From contig PUQB01000425.1 in assembly GCA_003024785.1 (NCBI GenBank), positions 62,001-126,000 on the forward strand: a stretch of 64,000 nucleotides of DNA. The letters run 5' to 3'. Below, piece by piece: positions 24,629 through 36,679 of this stretch. Within the stretch, counting starts at the first letter, position 1, and every line of letters begins with the position of its first letter. Source of the DNA: Selaginella tamariscina. Taxonomy: Eukaryota > Streptophyta > Lycopodiopsida > Selaginellales > Selaginellaceae. The position numbers and the translations under genes were made by a program. The notes beneath the pieces are model-generated. The model was given only the letters and a program-made list of their open reading frames with translations, was not told where the DNA came from and ran no database searches.

Positions 24629-26460
24629 TGGAATCATGGACGAGTACACCACACAACGAGTACGTCTGCAACAGCGATCAATACGGCATCCCAGTCAGAA
24701 CCGGCGGTTTCAATTCCCCTTACACTAGTACTCTATCATATTGTTCGTCCGGCACCAACACTCATCTCGGACATATGAGAATGGATCCAGAGGATGCAGT
24801 TGGAGCGATATTTCGAAACGTTTGTACACAAACGATTGGATCAACAAGGTGAACACTTAGTCGATCAAGCGATTAAGGCATACATACCGCAATACAAGGC
24901 TCTACAACTACAAGGCGGGCATTTGTTCACAAGTAAGCTTATTCGAGATGTCTTTGAATTCCCAGATCCAGACATCTCCTACGATCCAATTCCACAAGTC
25001 CACACATACGTGCATCACTACTACCCGATAATTTCGACAAGTTTCCTCTAGAAACAGAAGAGGGCGAATGCGGCACCAACATCAATTATGTGCAAACCTC
25101 ATAAGAGTCGTATTAAGGCTATCACCATGCGTTCACTTTCCGCAAAACACCAGCAGGATTCAACAAGGAGATCGGGTATGTATATCATTATCTGAACAGA
25201 GACAGAAACCGGATTGGGGGGAGCTAGTTCGTAGTGGGGCTGCAACGTGAGCTGAACACTCTGCACAACCCCAAAAGCAAGGACAAGGAGACGTTATTTC
25301 CGGTGCTTCATCACATTTTAACAACTCTCAACATTACGTATGCGGACTTAGCACCGACAGGTACACCGGTACTCACAACAAGGATGGGCTTTTGGTTAGG
25401 TCTTACTAATCAGTACCCGGATAATGTTTTCAACGTCCGTAATTTGGACGCACCACTACAACTAAGCCGAAGAAACAACCATGTACACAAGCAAAGAAGC
25501 CAGAAGAACCGCAGTCAAAGGAACCCGAAATCATACTGGAGTTTGTGGACGAGGAGGAAGACGATGATCAAGTATTGCAGAGGAGACCTTTACCTCAAGG
25601 AGACCAGCAAAGGATGCATAAAAGCCCACGGCATCAACTTCTGTACCACACGGAGTGTGAAGACAACACCACTAGATCGCAGTCAACCCACAGCACCAAC
25701 TTCAACAACACCCATGGAGTGTGAGGATTCTGCACCATTTGACAATACGGGCCCTACCGTAGTTCCATCACCACCATCATTTCAACATCAAACTCCACAT
25801 GTACATCTTCTCATATCATACCACCACAGGTAGTACCTCCAGCACAGCAAGTACGGGAGTCAGCAATACGACAATCAGGACAAGAACCGCATTTGGCAGA
25901 ACCGACACCTGGACAATTTATCAAGAACGACATCCACGATAAAGAGCAGGATCGGCAGCAACCCTATTCACCAATATGACAAATGGGACATCATGCTTCA
26001 AATCGTTAGGAGCGGGACATCTCAAGGAGTTCGAAACGTACTCATGATCAGACTGCTTCACCCGATTACCACCACAAGACCACCGCAGGATACTACTCTC
26101 AAAGGTCAGCTTTCACACTTTCGTAGTGTCGTTGATTCCATCACCCAACAGGTAGCACTTCAACGAGCAGACGCCACTATCAGTTAGCAACTTCATGACT
26201 GCTGTAATACATCGACAAGCAATTCTTGGAGCAGTCAAACATCATACGACGTCTGTACGAGCAGAACAAGGTACTCATGGACACCGTACACACATTAGTT
26301 AACCAAGTCCGTAATATCCATGAGAAGATGAGCGAGTTCAACCCAGCAGCTACTCAACATCGGACGACACGACGAAGTACGTAAATTATGAAGGAGAACC
26401 ACAAGCTGAAGAACTTCGTCGCTTCCATGTGTAAAACAGCATGCACATCGTAAGGTTGCA
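24628..26460 (+). pseudogene. Extra ORF region between integrase and 3' LTR of Gypsy 1
   Basis: About 1.8 kb keeps coding character in shifting frames: LERYFETFVHKRLDQQGEHL then VDQAIKAYIPQYKALQLQGG (24,795-24,915), LNTLHNPKSKDKETLFPVLH and HILTTLNITYADLAPTGTPV (25,250-25,360), an acidic patch LEFVDEEEDDDQ (about 25,540), and Pro/Thr/Gln-rich stretches to 26,200. I do not recognise a domain. In Athila/Tat-type Gypsy elements such a position holds an additional ORF of unclear role. No transmembrane segment typical of an envelope is obvious. Confidence 0.55.
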
Positions 26461-26493
26461 TCGGGGCGATGCAACACTTCCAATCTAGGGGGA

Positions 26494-27100
26494 TGTTAGG
26501 ATCATAGTTAGACATTGATAAGATTTCTTGTTATTTCATGGGCAATATAATGGGAAAATACCAAAAACAATATATATTGTTGAAAACCAAGAGTGGGAAG
26601 GATATATCGGAGTACGAGTTACTAACGTAATACCGCAATACGAGTTATCATCGCAATACGATACCAGCGGAGTACGGTATGTTTGGATAAGGATAAGAAA
26701 GAGTTACAGTAATTGGATGGATAAGGTTAAGAGGCAGTTGCGATAACTGCTAGTACAGGACCTAGAGTACGGGTATAAATAAACCAGATTAGGACTAGAA
26801 GGGTATCCCGAATATACTGTTATTTTGTACCATGTGCCGTGTGCGGACATAATATAAGTTTCCTTTCTCTCTCAATATGTTTATCTTTCACTCGTATTTC
26901 TGTTATGTGTATACTATTCCTTCTCCCAATACTGTGACGGGATCCATAGTATTATTGCCTGCTATACACCTTGCCATCCTTATTCTTTCCGACCTTCTAA
27001 TGTCTGATTTCTTCTCTATTTCATTCCGATAAACCCTTAATACGGGTTTGTCGAAGGTAATCTTACCTATGTGCAGACGGTAGGATTTCGAGGTTCAACA
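26494..27100 (+). repeat. 3' LTR of Gypsy 1
   Basis: It matches the 5' LTR from TGTTAGGATC to TTCAACA and is preceded by the purine tract AGGGGGA. The flank after it is GTGTGTGTG, matching the flank before the 5' LTR. Confidence 0.9.
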
Positions 27101-28859
27101 GTGTGTGTGTGGGTGAGAGAGAGAGAGAACTTATGGTGTATTATCAATTATATATGTTATTTTATATGTAATAACTAACACATGACATGGTAACATGTAA
27201 GATAAGCTTTCGTCTCTCTCTCTTCACACGTGTTTGTGTTTATTTATTATTATTAGTTAACAGGTGAACTTCCTGCAAGCATATCAGATATGGTAACACT
27301 TATGGAGACTAAACCTTTCACATAATAACTTCGAAGGGACTACTCTCACAGACGCTTAGCATAATCGGTTTAATGGTTCGATCCCGGACCTTAAACTATG
27401 ACGGACTTTAATGTTTCAGACAACCAGTTAACTGGTGAGATTCCGGTATCATTACGCAGATTTTCTGCCACGTCATTTCTTCAGAATCCATTCTTACGTG
27501 GCAGTCTAACAGACAGTAAGTTGTCTATGCACCTTTTATAATATAACGATACAGTTTATTATATATATGTATATAGAAAGCATAATATAAAACATTGTAT
27601 CTTATATATGAGTGTATACTTGTTACGTCTTCGTATGGTTATCAACGTGTGAAACTAAGATATACTTTGATCAAGTTATAAGATAACATCTCTCTCTTAT
27701 ATACAATTTATCATTCTGATAACTATCGTTATTTTTCTGTAGTATGCAAGTCACCTCCACCTGCTGCTCCCCCTACAACAGATATTAAAAGTACAGTACC
27801 AGCCACGCCAAGTCTTAAACCCAGCAATACAGTAAGTTGTATACAAATACATAGTACAACCGTATGTACACAAAATGCTAACACATACATGTGTATATCT
27901 ATATGCATAAACATTGGCATGTTGTATGCTAAATATATTTAAATTCTAAATTTAAATTCTAAATTAAAGGTTAAAATAATATAAATAGAAATAGAATTAC
28001 GCAAGAATGTGTTCTATCTTCAAAATTACTAAGTTTACTGATATTTATATATATGTTTTCTATTATGTGACACTTTAAACAAATATTCATATGTTACAAA
28101 TCTTATAAAAAAAATTAAATTTAATTGTTTCAATTTCTGCTAGCAAACACCCTTCTGTTCAATATGTGTTGGTTACTACAAAAAATTATTAAGTTTTGTT
28201 AAATTATTTATATTGTTGACATTTTCTTAATTAAACTAGGTTGAGAGGCAATTAATTCAATGGGAACTATTGCAAACTCCTGGGCTCGTATGACCACCTG
28301 ATTCAAAGTAAAATTTTGATTTTATTAATTATTTATTTATTCAGGTATTTACACAGTTTTTGCTATATGAGATAGCACTTTTTACAAGCAATATTCGACA
28401 ACAGAGAGCAGAACAGGTAAATTTCATACTTTATATATAGCGTATAGCTTATACAGTATATGTAAACTACATATTCATATAGTTTATATCTGTGTGTATA
28501 AACGAATATTATGCATGCATCTGCTAAGTAAATGTAAACATGTGCGTATTAGATAAACACACAAGCATACACAACATTTTTGATTGGACATGTGCAAGTA
28601 AATATAAACATTTTATTAGTTTGTCCACTATGCTTACATTTTATATGTTTACGTATTGTTTAGTTTATGTGTGTGTGTGTGTGTGTAAATGAATGCTATG
28701 AGTGCGTACATCGATACATGTAGATATTTCACATTATGCGTTTGTGTTTGTTAACATAATGTTTTGAAAATGTAACATGTATATTAACACCTCTCAACCT
28801 AGTTTAAAATGCTGTTGATATGTATATATGTATGTGTATGTGTATATTATGTATGTGTT

Positions 28860-28891
<32 letters not shown>

Positions 28892-30080
28892 CTGTGAGTC
28901 GATCGCCTTGTGGGTTTCATTGTCCATTAAAAAAATATATTGGCATATTAGTTTCATATTATTATATACAAGTCTACTCACAGATTTACGTTATATATTT
29001 AAAAATTTTCTTAATTAAATTAGGTTAAGAGCCAATTTAATTTATTGAGAACTTCTGGCAAGTGATAGATTTTGATTTTATTAATTAGTTACTTAATTAA
29101 CTATTATTTATTTGTTTATTCAAGTAGAGAGCACAACAGGTAGATTTGATACTTTATATATAGTGTATAGTTTATACAGTAAATATAAACTATATAGTTT
29201 ACATATTATATAGTCTGTGTGGCACATAAACGAATATTCTGTATACATCTGCCTATGCGTATTAAATAAACACACAAGCATACACAAAATCTTGACTGGA
29301 CATATGCAAGTAAATATATACATATTATTTAGTTTATCCACTATTACATTTGATATGCTTCTGATTCCGGAACTTGATACAAAGGCCACCACGAGTAGTA
29401 ACAACTCTACCAGCAACGCTAAGACGCTGAGGCCCACGTTCTCGGTAGATTTCAGAAGGTATGCATGTGGTTGTGCCTGTTAATATTTTTTATACGTATT
29501 GTACACAAACATATGTAATATCTTACATTAGGCATGGCAGATATATACATGTGTGTGTATATTATAATACATACTTTGAATTTCAGGTCGCTTGCAATGA
29601 GCTGACATTGAAAAGGGGACGGTTGTGGTTTGTAAATTGCTAAATAAAAAGAGCTAAACTGGAACATTTTTGTTTTTATGTATAGGGAAATACGAAGAAG
29701 CTAGTTTATTTAACTGTCCTCTCTCTCAATAGTTTCTGATTTATATGGAGAATTGACCGTTGTGCAGATTCTATAGGAATATGCTTATCTCCCAGTTCAT
29801 TCCAAGTAGGTTTCTAATTCCTGTGCTTACTGTGAGTGCTGAAGTATGTCAGGGAAGCGAAACCCACCACAAGAGCTCCCCTGGTAAGTTTTCATTACAC
29901 GCATGGTAACTGCAGGCATACTTTGCATGCATACATACTGAATATGATTTTCTTCAGCTACTGGAATGGTAGATCTACAGAGACGAAGACACGCTGTATG
30001 AAGAAGATTCTGGCGGGGAGTAACTGTTCCTGTTGGACTTGCCCAACGACTACACATCTCGGGTGGTGTCTTCGGTGAGG
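27101..30080 (+). pseudogene. LRR receptor-like protein, 3' exons (copy 2)
   Basis: After the Gypsy element the intron ends near 27,256 and LRR exons continue: LTGELPASISDMV (27,263), an NNFEG repeat, VSDNQLTGEIPVSL (about 27,415), then RFSATSFLQNPFLRGS. This is the usual end of an LRR-III ectodomain (normally FxxNPxLCG; here Arg replaces Cys). The next exon (27,743-27,831) encodes a Pro/Thr-rich stalk, CKSPPPAAPPTTDIKSTV. Further exons include ELDTKATTSSNNSTSNAK (29,370-29,460) and CNELTLKRGRLWFVN (29,590-29,638). I cannot find a kinase P-loop or HRD/DFG motifs, so the kinase is absent or unrecognisable. (TA)n and (TG)n tracts lie at about 28,670-28,690 and 28,860-28,892. Confidence 0.6.
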
Positions 30081-30371
30081 TCCGTTGATTATTTCCTAAG
30101 TCCGCAGCAGTGAGGAGTGCAGCCCGAGAAGTTTCAGAAACTCCTGGTTAGATGTTCGGCCTGATAACTTCTTGCCAATACCCGCGACCGTTTAGTTACC
30201 TCTGGTTACGAGTACCACTGTCATAATGGAAACTGAGAGAGAGAAGGCTATCCTGTTCATCTCATGAGACAGGAAACCCTGGTACGATAGTTTCCATACA
30301 GAAGATACATAATATGTGTATGTACACAATTGCACGCACGCACAACACACAAACTTATATATACCTGGTAT

Positions 30372-30589
30372 TTCATCCGGCAACGCCTCCAAAACAGCAC
30401 TCTTCGTCAGGCAGTTGTCCTTCTTCAGAACAAGGTACATGCCTTCTGCCAGCTGAGGGTGTCCGAAAGTGCACCTTTGGATCATAGTCACGAATCACGA
30501 TGGTTTTGCCCTTTGTACCATCAAATCTATCGGAGGTCTTGCTGACGCGGAAGAATGGGAGTGGCTGCCAGATTATGACGTCATCCTGT
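30372..30589 (-). pseudogene. Unrecognised conserved-looking exon
   Basis: On the minus strand an acceptor (TTACAG) precedes an exon reading DDVIIWQPLPFFRV, then TDRFDGTKGKTIVIRDYDP. A one-base frame change near 30,480 leads to FGHPQLAEGMYLVLKKDNCL and SAVLEALPDEIPG, ending at a GTATAT donor near 30,371. The clean splice edges and the continuity of sense across the frame change suggest a genuine exon of a host gene with one indel. I do not recognise the family. It has no copy elsewhere in the window and lies where the ankyrin gene would be expected in the unit order. Confidence 0.5.
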
Positions 30590-30599
30590 AACACTAATA

Positions 30600-31800
30600 T
30601 TTGTATTTAATTTATAACATATGGTTTAAAATAGAAAATTAATATATCAAAATAATTATGAAATCAAAAAATATAATAATATATTTTTCTTACATGTGGC
30701 AAAATCATCTATTATAATAACAATATGCTGGTAAAAACATTATAATATATACAATATACATTACTAGTAATTTCATGAGCATGTCTTCACACACACGAGG
30801 ACGTACACACATCCTGTTACACCTATAAAATATCAGTGCTTATACATTATATTATTTACATATTCATGTGTATCTAAAACATGTAATGAAAGTGCATGGT
30901 TAAAAAAAATATTTTACGTCACTATCTAATTGTTTGTACTACATGCACATACGTGTGCATGTATGCGTGTCTTTGTTTACATCAAAAGAATTTTAAAAAA
31001 ATTCTTGAATCCCCATGAAATATATTGCACATTGACCAAAAAAATATAATGTTTTACAAAAATTTTAAAAGATACAATATTAGAAGCATGTATTTAAAAT
31101 TATATTTATGAATTTATTATATATGAACATGTATATATCTTAAAATGTACATGTACATAAACACATTTTTGTCTACGTGCTCTATAAAGTAAATGCATTT
31201 GTATATCTTTCTTTATAACAAGAGAAGCATTCCATGTATATAGTTTTTTTCTTTAAATACATTTGTTTCCTTTAGCTTTTTATCTAACTTTTTACTTTGT
31301 CTTGTTTGGGAGCTCTAGAGCGTGTGTTTTTAGAGTCTGTATATATTATAAATTAAAAGTAATAATGTACGTTCTTTTGTTTCTTTTCATACTTTCTGAA
31401 TGCAATATTAAATCTAAAAGATGAATTTAAAATGAATTTACCTTATTATATACGTGCCAAGATTTAAAATTAAAATATACTTTTATACAATTCAATATGA
31501 AATTGATAAGAAAAATATATGTAAGTAGTGTATGTGTTCAGTGTGAACCTAATAGATTAAGATTTCCTTATAGTGAACCTCCTTAATATGATAATTTAAT
31601 TTTAAAATACTTTTCATGAAGTTTACGATTAAAGTTTTAAAAATCATTGTGTTAAAACATACATAATTAAAATTATTAGAATTTATAACTTTTTTTTATA
31701 CACATAGTTTTTGAACCATGGGATCGCATATAACTATTGAAATCTATTGTCTATTGTGTATATATGCATATCAAAATATAGTTATATAAGGTTTAGTCAA
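30600..31800. other. AT-rich spacer, unit copy 3 (5' truncated)
   Basis: AT-rich DNA matching 2,210-3,550 of the first spacer (shared TTACATGTGGCA, CACACATCCTG and GGATCGCATATA blocks). The 5' part of the spacer is absent. No gene is seen. Confidence 0.6.
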
Positions 31801-31804
31801 TAAC

Positions 31805-32800
31805 ATCATGGAGGACCAGCACAGAACGCAAACAAAGATTTCCCAGGAGTGCCACCAAAAGGTGCCACGGAATATCCCGACCAACAAAAGCCACAGAGAA
31901 CCCTCCGTACACCGTAGCACTCGTCGTACTCTGCCATACTACCCGTTCGTCGTACGTGCTCAGCCGTACACATGACCGTCACGGTCAAACGAGCCAACTA
32001 GAAGTCCGTAAGCACGTTGACCGGTCGTCCATAGAATATTCCACAGGCGGAATCTATTGCTACCCAGGCACCTCCGGTGGTATATTCCTGCAAAGGAGTA
32101 AGCTGGAATGGGAGTGCCAATGTGTTTTGCTATGTTCGTGTATATCCTACGGTCGTCAGTTGCTGCTCCCATATTGCACCCCCAAAGTTCTTAAATTTTC
32201 ATTTAAATAGATTAATTATTAATCTACTTACTGTTTCCCATATAACTTGCCCAGTAGCCCAGATTATACCACTCTTCTGGCCAGTGACAACTATATCTTT
32301 ATATGGATACGACTGATTTTGGAGAGTAACAAGCATAGGTGCTTCCCCAAAGTCATAGTCACGTCCTAATAAAAAGGTTCAATACATATACAAACGCATG
32401 CGTACACACATACACACCTGGACTATTGGGACAATTCGCAGGCCTAGGCATTTGTGTAACGCATGCCAGCCTCCAGATGTCAATCCCATTTCATTGAGCC
32501 ATCCCTCAAATTCATCGCCACCCTCAAATTCATCGCCACCACTGAAGCTCGGCAGACCGATTCCCGTATGCAGTCGTTGCATTTCCATTTGAATTCAGGC
32601 AGTTTTGTACCTCCGGCGGTACCTGTATATGTGCTATTCTTAACACACCAAATCTGAGGTCGAGTTTATGAAAACTCCCTTGGAATGTGCATTGCCCCTC
32701 TGTGAGCTCCTCTCTAGACGACACACCAAGAAAGCACTGCAGTGTAGAGATTAGGGTTTTTTTGTTCGTTTACCCTTGGTAAGCTGTGATCTGGGACAAA
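31805..32800 (-). pseudogene. PQQ-dehydrogenase-like gene remnant (copy 3)
   Basis: The minus strand carries, in transcript order, a CTFQGSFHKLDLRFG segment (about 32,650-32,700), the loop IQVPPEVQNCLNSNGNAT (about 32,580-32,630), a duplicated short GGDEFEG segment (32,510-32,545), GWLNEMGLTSGGWHALHKC and LGLRIVPIVQ (about 32,420-32,500), the DYDFGEAPMLVTL strand (about 32,320-32,370), and LLVGSFDRDGHVYG (about 31,968-32,010). These are consecutive blades of a PQQ-type quinoprotein. Frame changes and a missing N-terminus mark it as a pseudogene. It shows the uninverted order. Confidence 0.7.
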
Positions 32801-32961
32801 GGATGTGGATCAAGTTCATCGGACGTCCATGCATGGTACCCATTTAGACGGTCCTAGCCATTGTTCCATTGTATCCCGTTATAACTGGTAAATTCACTCT
32901 CCACAGATCCTTTCAAAGTTAGTGAGTCATGAACAAAACAATTAAGTTATATGATGCAGTA

Positions 32962-33002
<41 letters not shown>

Positions 33003-33324
33003 TTTTAATCGTTTACCTGTTAATACTGAAACTGTAACAGCGTCGGCTATCTCCACCGTAGGCTTAATCGGTCTACCGTGAGGACGTTGATCTCACGGTC
33101 TTGTGCATATCGACGCTTCTCCAGGTCTCCTCCATGATTGATCCATTTATTCCTCTAAATAATATAATTTATAATTGTGTATAATTTGAATAAATATCTG
33201 TATGATTTCATATATTTATATATTTAAATTTTTGTGTAGGCGTACAAAATGTTATATTACATATTGAGATATAACACACACACACACAAGTTTTACACGG
33301 AATATAAAACCTAAGGGATACCAA
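32801..33324. other. Unit copy 3 spacer with (TA)n tract
   Basis: Non-coding DNA, homologous to 14,490-15,125, up to the CACTA insertion point. A (TA)n tract occupies 32,962-32,999. Nothing else is recognised. Confidence 0.6.
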
Positions 33325-33804
33325 CACTTAAGGGATCCATAAACCTAAGGGACCCCAAATAACGGTTTATATGTGATTTTATAATATGTTTTTCTACCTT
33401 ACACATACATGTTATTAAAAATGACAAGTTCTGGTCACAATAACATATGATTTTGTAATGGCTTTTTTAACGATTATTTTTGAAAGTTACTTGTAGTAGT
33501 TACTTCTTATTATGTTTTATTGATATGTTTATAAAGTAATAAATTTATTGCTGTTACAATATAAAAACACAACAACATCAATAATATTTTAGATTTCTTT
33601 ATATGTAACTTGAAATTAGCTAAAAAATATACGTATTAAACACATGTGTTTTATATAGAAATTAACCGCTCAATTAATTTTACAAATAAAACACATATAT
33701 ATTTTTTTAAGTAAACATTTTTAGTTACATTTAGAAAATACATAATAGGACTACTTATAAGACGTTTGTTGATTTAGTAAAATACTTATATTTTATTAAT
33801 GTTA

Positions 33805-36071
33805 TCAAAAGTTATACACATTGAGTTCAGTCCATTTAGCCTTCTTCCAGTCTTCATACTTAATACGCATATGTCCGAGACGGATGCTCTCTTCAACAAA
33901 AAAGGTGTAGAGCACTGGTGGTTCCAAATCTATCCAACCTATGTATGTCCACGGTTCAGTCTTTGTCATTATATTGAGATAGGTTCTTAGCTTTTTCCTT
34001 GTCAAGTTTGGGATGATCACGTTGCACATTGTCTCAATCTCTGCTTTTGTTCTCTTTCTCACAGATCAACAAAGTTCAATGGAAGCTAGATGTAAAAATT
34101 GTTAACCAAAATACCAATTAAAACAACAAATTTACCTTCTGAAACGGCTCAATTGCCTCAATCTTACACCGTGGCCATCAGATGAACACTCCACGATAAG
34201 TTAAACACTTTCCCAAGTTGGAACTATCGGGATCCCCCTGAATCAACCTTCATATGCTCAATCCTGGCGAGACAGCTATTACAGAAAGTGCAACATCATG
34301 ATCCCCCAGAGGCCTGCATGCAAAAGAGTGATATAAAGAACCTCAAAACTATAGAAAACTTACTTGTTGTGAAGCTTTGCCATTCTATTGGCTTCCTTGA
34401 TGATGCCTCTTCCAATGGTTTCTTTACCATTCAAGATGTTCACCACTTGTAGTGTCTCAAACTGCAAGAACAGGTATGTTGTAATGAAATAAATATTATT
34501 ACAACTGAAAACAATACCTCTTCTTTATTCTCTTGATCTTCTCCCAAGTCGTCGTGAACGTCATCCAAGTCATGAATGTACTTTGGCTCATCATCATGTT
34601 CCATTTCATTGTCTTGCGTAAGCTCTTGCTCTGCTCCTCCTAGTAAAAAAAATTATAAAACATAACAAAGAAAAAATACTACTTTAAATCACCTCCAAGG
34701 CCGTGACTGTTACTTCACTCTTTTTCTTTGGCTCTTTCTCCGATCGTTTCTCTTCATTATCACCTTCATCATCCTGCTAAAACAAGTGTGCACACATATA
34801 ACTTTAAAGAGAACTATGCAATGCTACTTACATCCGGCACAATACGACGTCTCGTCTTTAGCCTCTTTGATGCTGGCACTTCTTCATCGTCACAACAGTC
34901 CGCTTTAAGAAAGTTGCTATCCATCTCACAATCAGTAAGACATTCAGGCCAAGTAACAACTTCCTACAAATATATGTACACATTAGATATATCTAGAAAA
35001 CACATGTAAAAGGTAAAACTTTACTTCCTCAGTGATCTGTGATGCTTCTGAGCCCGTGAGAGGTACAAACGCTCCAGAACTGAGGCCGCTAACTTTACTT
35101 ACCTTCACCTTCAACATTATGATGTTGGATTCCACGTACCAGCTTTGAACAACTCCACGTCCCACAAGCACCTCACGCTTTATAAAGAATGGTTCCCGCT
35201 TCCTCCTATTCCTGAAGAGTTGCTGGCAGAATTCTACGTGTTCCAAGTCAAGTACTTTCTTGAAACCTACAAGAACCACCTCCGAAACATTGTAAGTATA
35301 TGAGCGAGTATGAATTGTCCTTGATTGTGTTAATGTTTGTTGGAGCCTTTGACGTTTCCCATGCAGGAATATTGCAATGCGTTGAGAGACCCACTCCACA
35401 GGAGTTGTAAATGGTTCATGACCTTCAAAGACAATGGGCTGCATCTTCCCCGTGCTAACAAGCTCTTTTGCCAAAGCTTCCCGTGCAGCCAAATTCTCCT
35501 TTTCATTTTTTCCAAAACCCACACGATCAAAAAGTGGAAACCGCTCTTCGCATGCCAGCCGGATCTCCCTTAAGTTCCCAGACATTTGCTCATACTGTTC
35601 CTCCCAACCAACCGCATCAAGTCCGCTGTGTGAGTTGAAGTTGTAGTTCTTGAATAAAACTTCTTTTGAAGGCACCTCCCCACGGACCATGAGACCATAT
35701 TTATGCTTCTTTTCCACCCTTTTGGACCTCTTTGAATGCCGTTTCACTCTTGTCCCTGGAGACGCTTGGGTAGGTGATTGAGACACATGACTATTTTTGT
35801 TGACGCTGGAAGGTGTTTGCTTGGGGTTCACCACCTTCAAACTCTTCGCTATGCTAAAAAGCTCCGCAGCTGACCCATAACAAAGGCCCAACTTAACCCA
35901 GTGCTCAATGTCGAGGTGAACAAAGCTAGAGCCACGGATCTTTTGGCTTACCAAAACAGAATGAATGCTATCCAAGTCCTCTGGTGCACCATGGAAATGC
36001 TGCTTGATATGGGTGAACAAAGCCTTGCTATCCCAAGCTTTGCTCTCCTCCAACAAACTTATGGATGACAT
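33805..36071 (-). CDS. CACTA accessory protein, TNP1/En-Spm-like (tnpA-type)
   Basis: Exon 1 runs from ATG 36,071 (MSSISLLEESKAWDSK) to a GTAAAG donor near 35,025. It has a helical N-terminus resembling a SAM-like fold, a basic segment (RVKRHSKRSKRVEKKHKYG) and a charged middle. Further exons on the minus strand give ECLTDCEMDSNFLKADCCDD with a nuclear-localisation-like KRLKTRRR (34,835-34,975), a Lys/Glu-rich exon (34,695-34,776), an acidic exon (34,520-34,640), then FETLQVVNILNGKETIGRGI (34,372-34,460). Next comes PLGDHDVALSVIAVSP (34,265-34,320) and then CLTYRGVFI followed by WPRCKIEAIEPFQK (34,140-34,210). The GxG...PLG...WPR order matches the Transposase_23 domain of plant En/Spm TNP1 proteins, which bind subterminal repeats. 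TGA codons at about 34,245 and 34,184 interrupt the last exons. The end is uncertain. Confidence 0.65.
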
Positions 36072-36679
36072 TGAACGGCTGCTTAACACAACAGTTGGAG
36101 AACACGGTGGAGTGGGAATAGAAGCTTAGTAGGAGAGCTCGGAGATGAAGATTGAGAGAATTTATGATACTTTGGAGAGCGCTCTGCCGACTGAACACCA
36201 CTCACCATCATTAAATGTGTCTTTATAAGAGACTCTAATTATACTTGGGAAGTCTAAAAAAGACATATGTTTATTTAATAGTTTTATTTACTTACATTTG
36301 AATTTTTAAAATAGACATATGTTTATTATTTAAAAGCTTCGTTTAATTACATTTACTTTTAATACAGTATAAAATAACAACCGTACCTATATGGTGAATT
36401 CAGTTGAACTAGGAAATTACAGATATATATTATTACAGATAATAATTTCATTACAAATAATTATAGATGATAATTATAAGTGTATTTTATTTGTCGGAAT
36501 AAAAACTTTTTTTCCGCTTCGTCTTGCCTCCATGCAAGGAATGACCTTGACAATGCTTTCCCATTCCTGTGGTTCTTTCTCCTTGTAATTTTCAATAAGA
36601 ACCCCTTGTGTGCTTGCAACCACGTAATATATACTTGTTTGTCTTCAACATTAACAGTGTTAATAAGAGTACCATTTTT

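Larger units (their letters stand above)
17752..27100 (+). mobile_element. Gypsy LTR retrotransposon 1 (9.35 kb), with extra 3' ORF
   Basis: This element has LTRs of 599 and 607 bp (TGTTAGGATC to TTCAACA), a PBS after the 5' LTR, and gag, protease, reverse transcriptase, RNase H and integrase in that order, which is the Ty3/Gypsy order. Integrase is followed by about 2 kb of additional coding-type DNA and a purine tract (CTAGGGGGA) before the 3' LTR. The insertion is in a (GT)n intron tract of the LRR gene: flanks are GTGT on both sides, and the paralogue at about 41,625-41,650 is the uninterrupted site. Many one-base indels make it non-autonomous now. The 3' additional ORF and the PBS suggest the Tat/Athila branch rather than a chromovirus (inference). 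Confidence 0.9.

Noticed and set aside
24628..26460. Envelope gene in Gypsy 1
   Set aside because: No signal peptide, fusion-type or membrane segment is visible; only an additional ORF can be claimed.
29360..30080. Kinase domain of the LRR receptor
   Set aside because: No glycine loop, HRD or DFG motif could be found on the plus strand.
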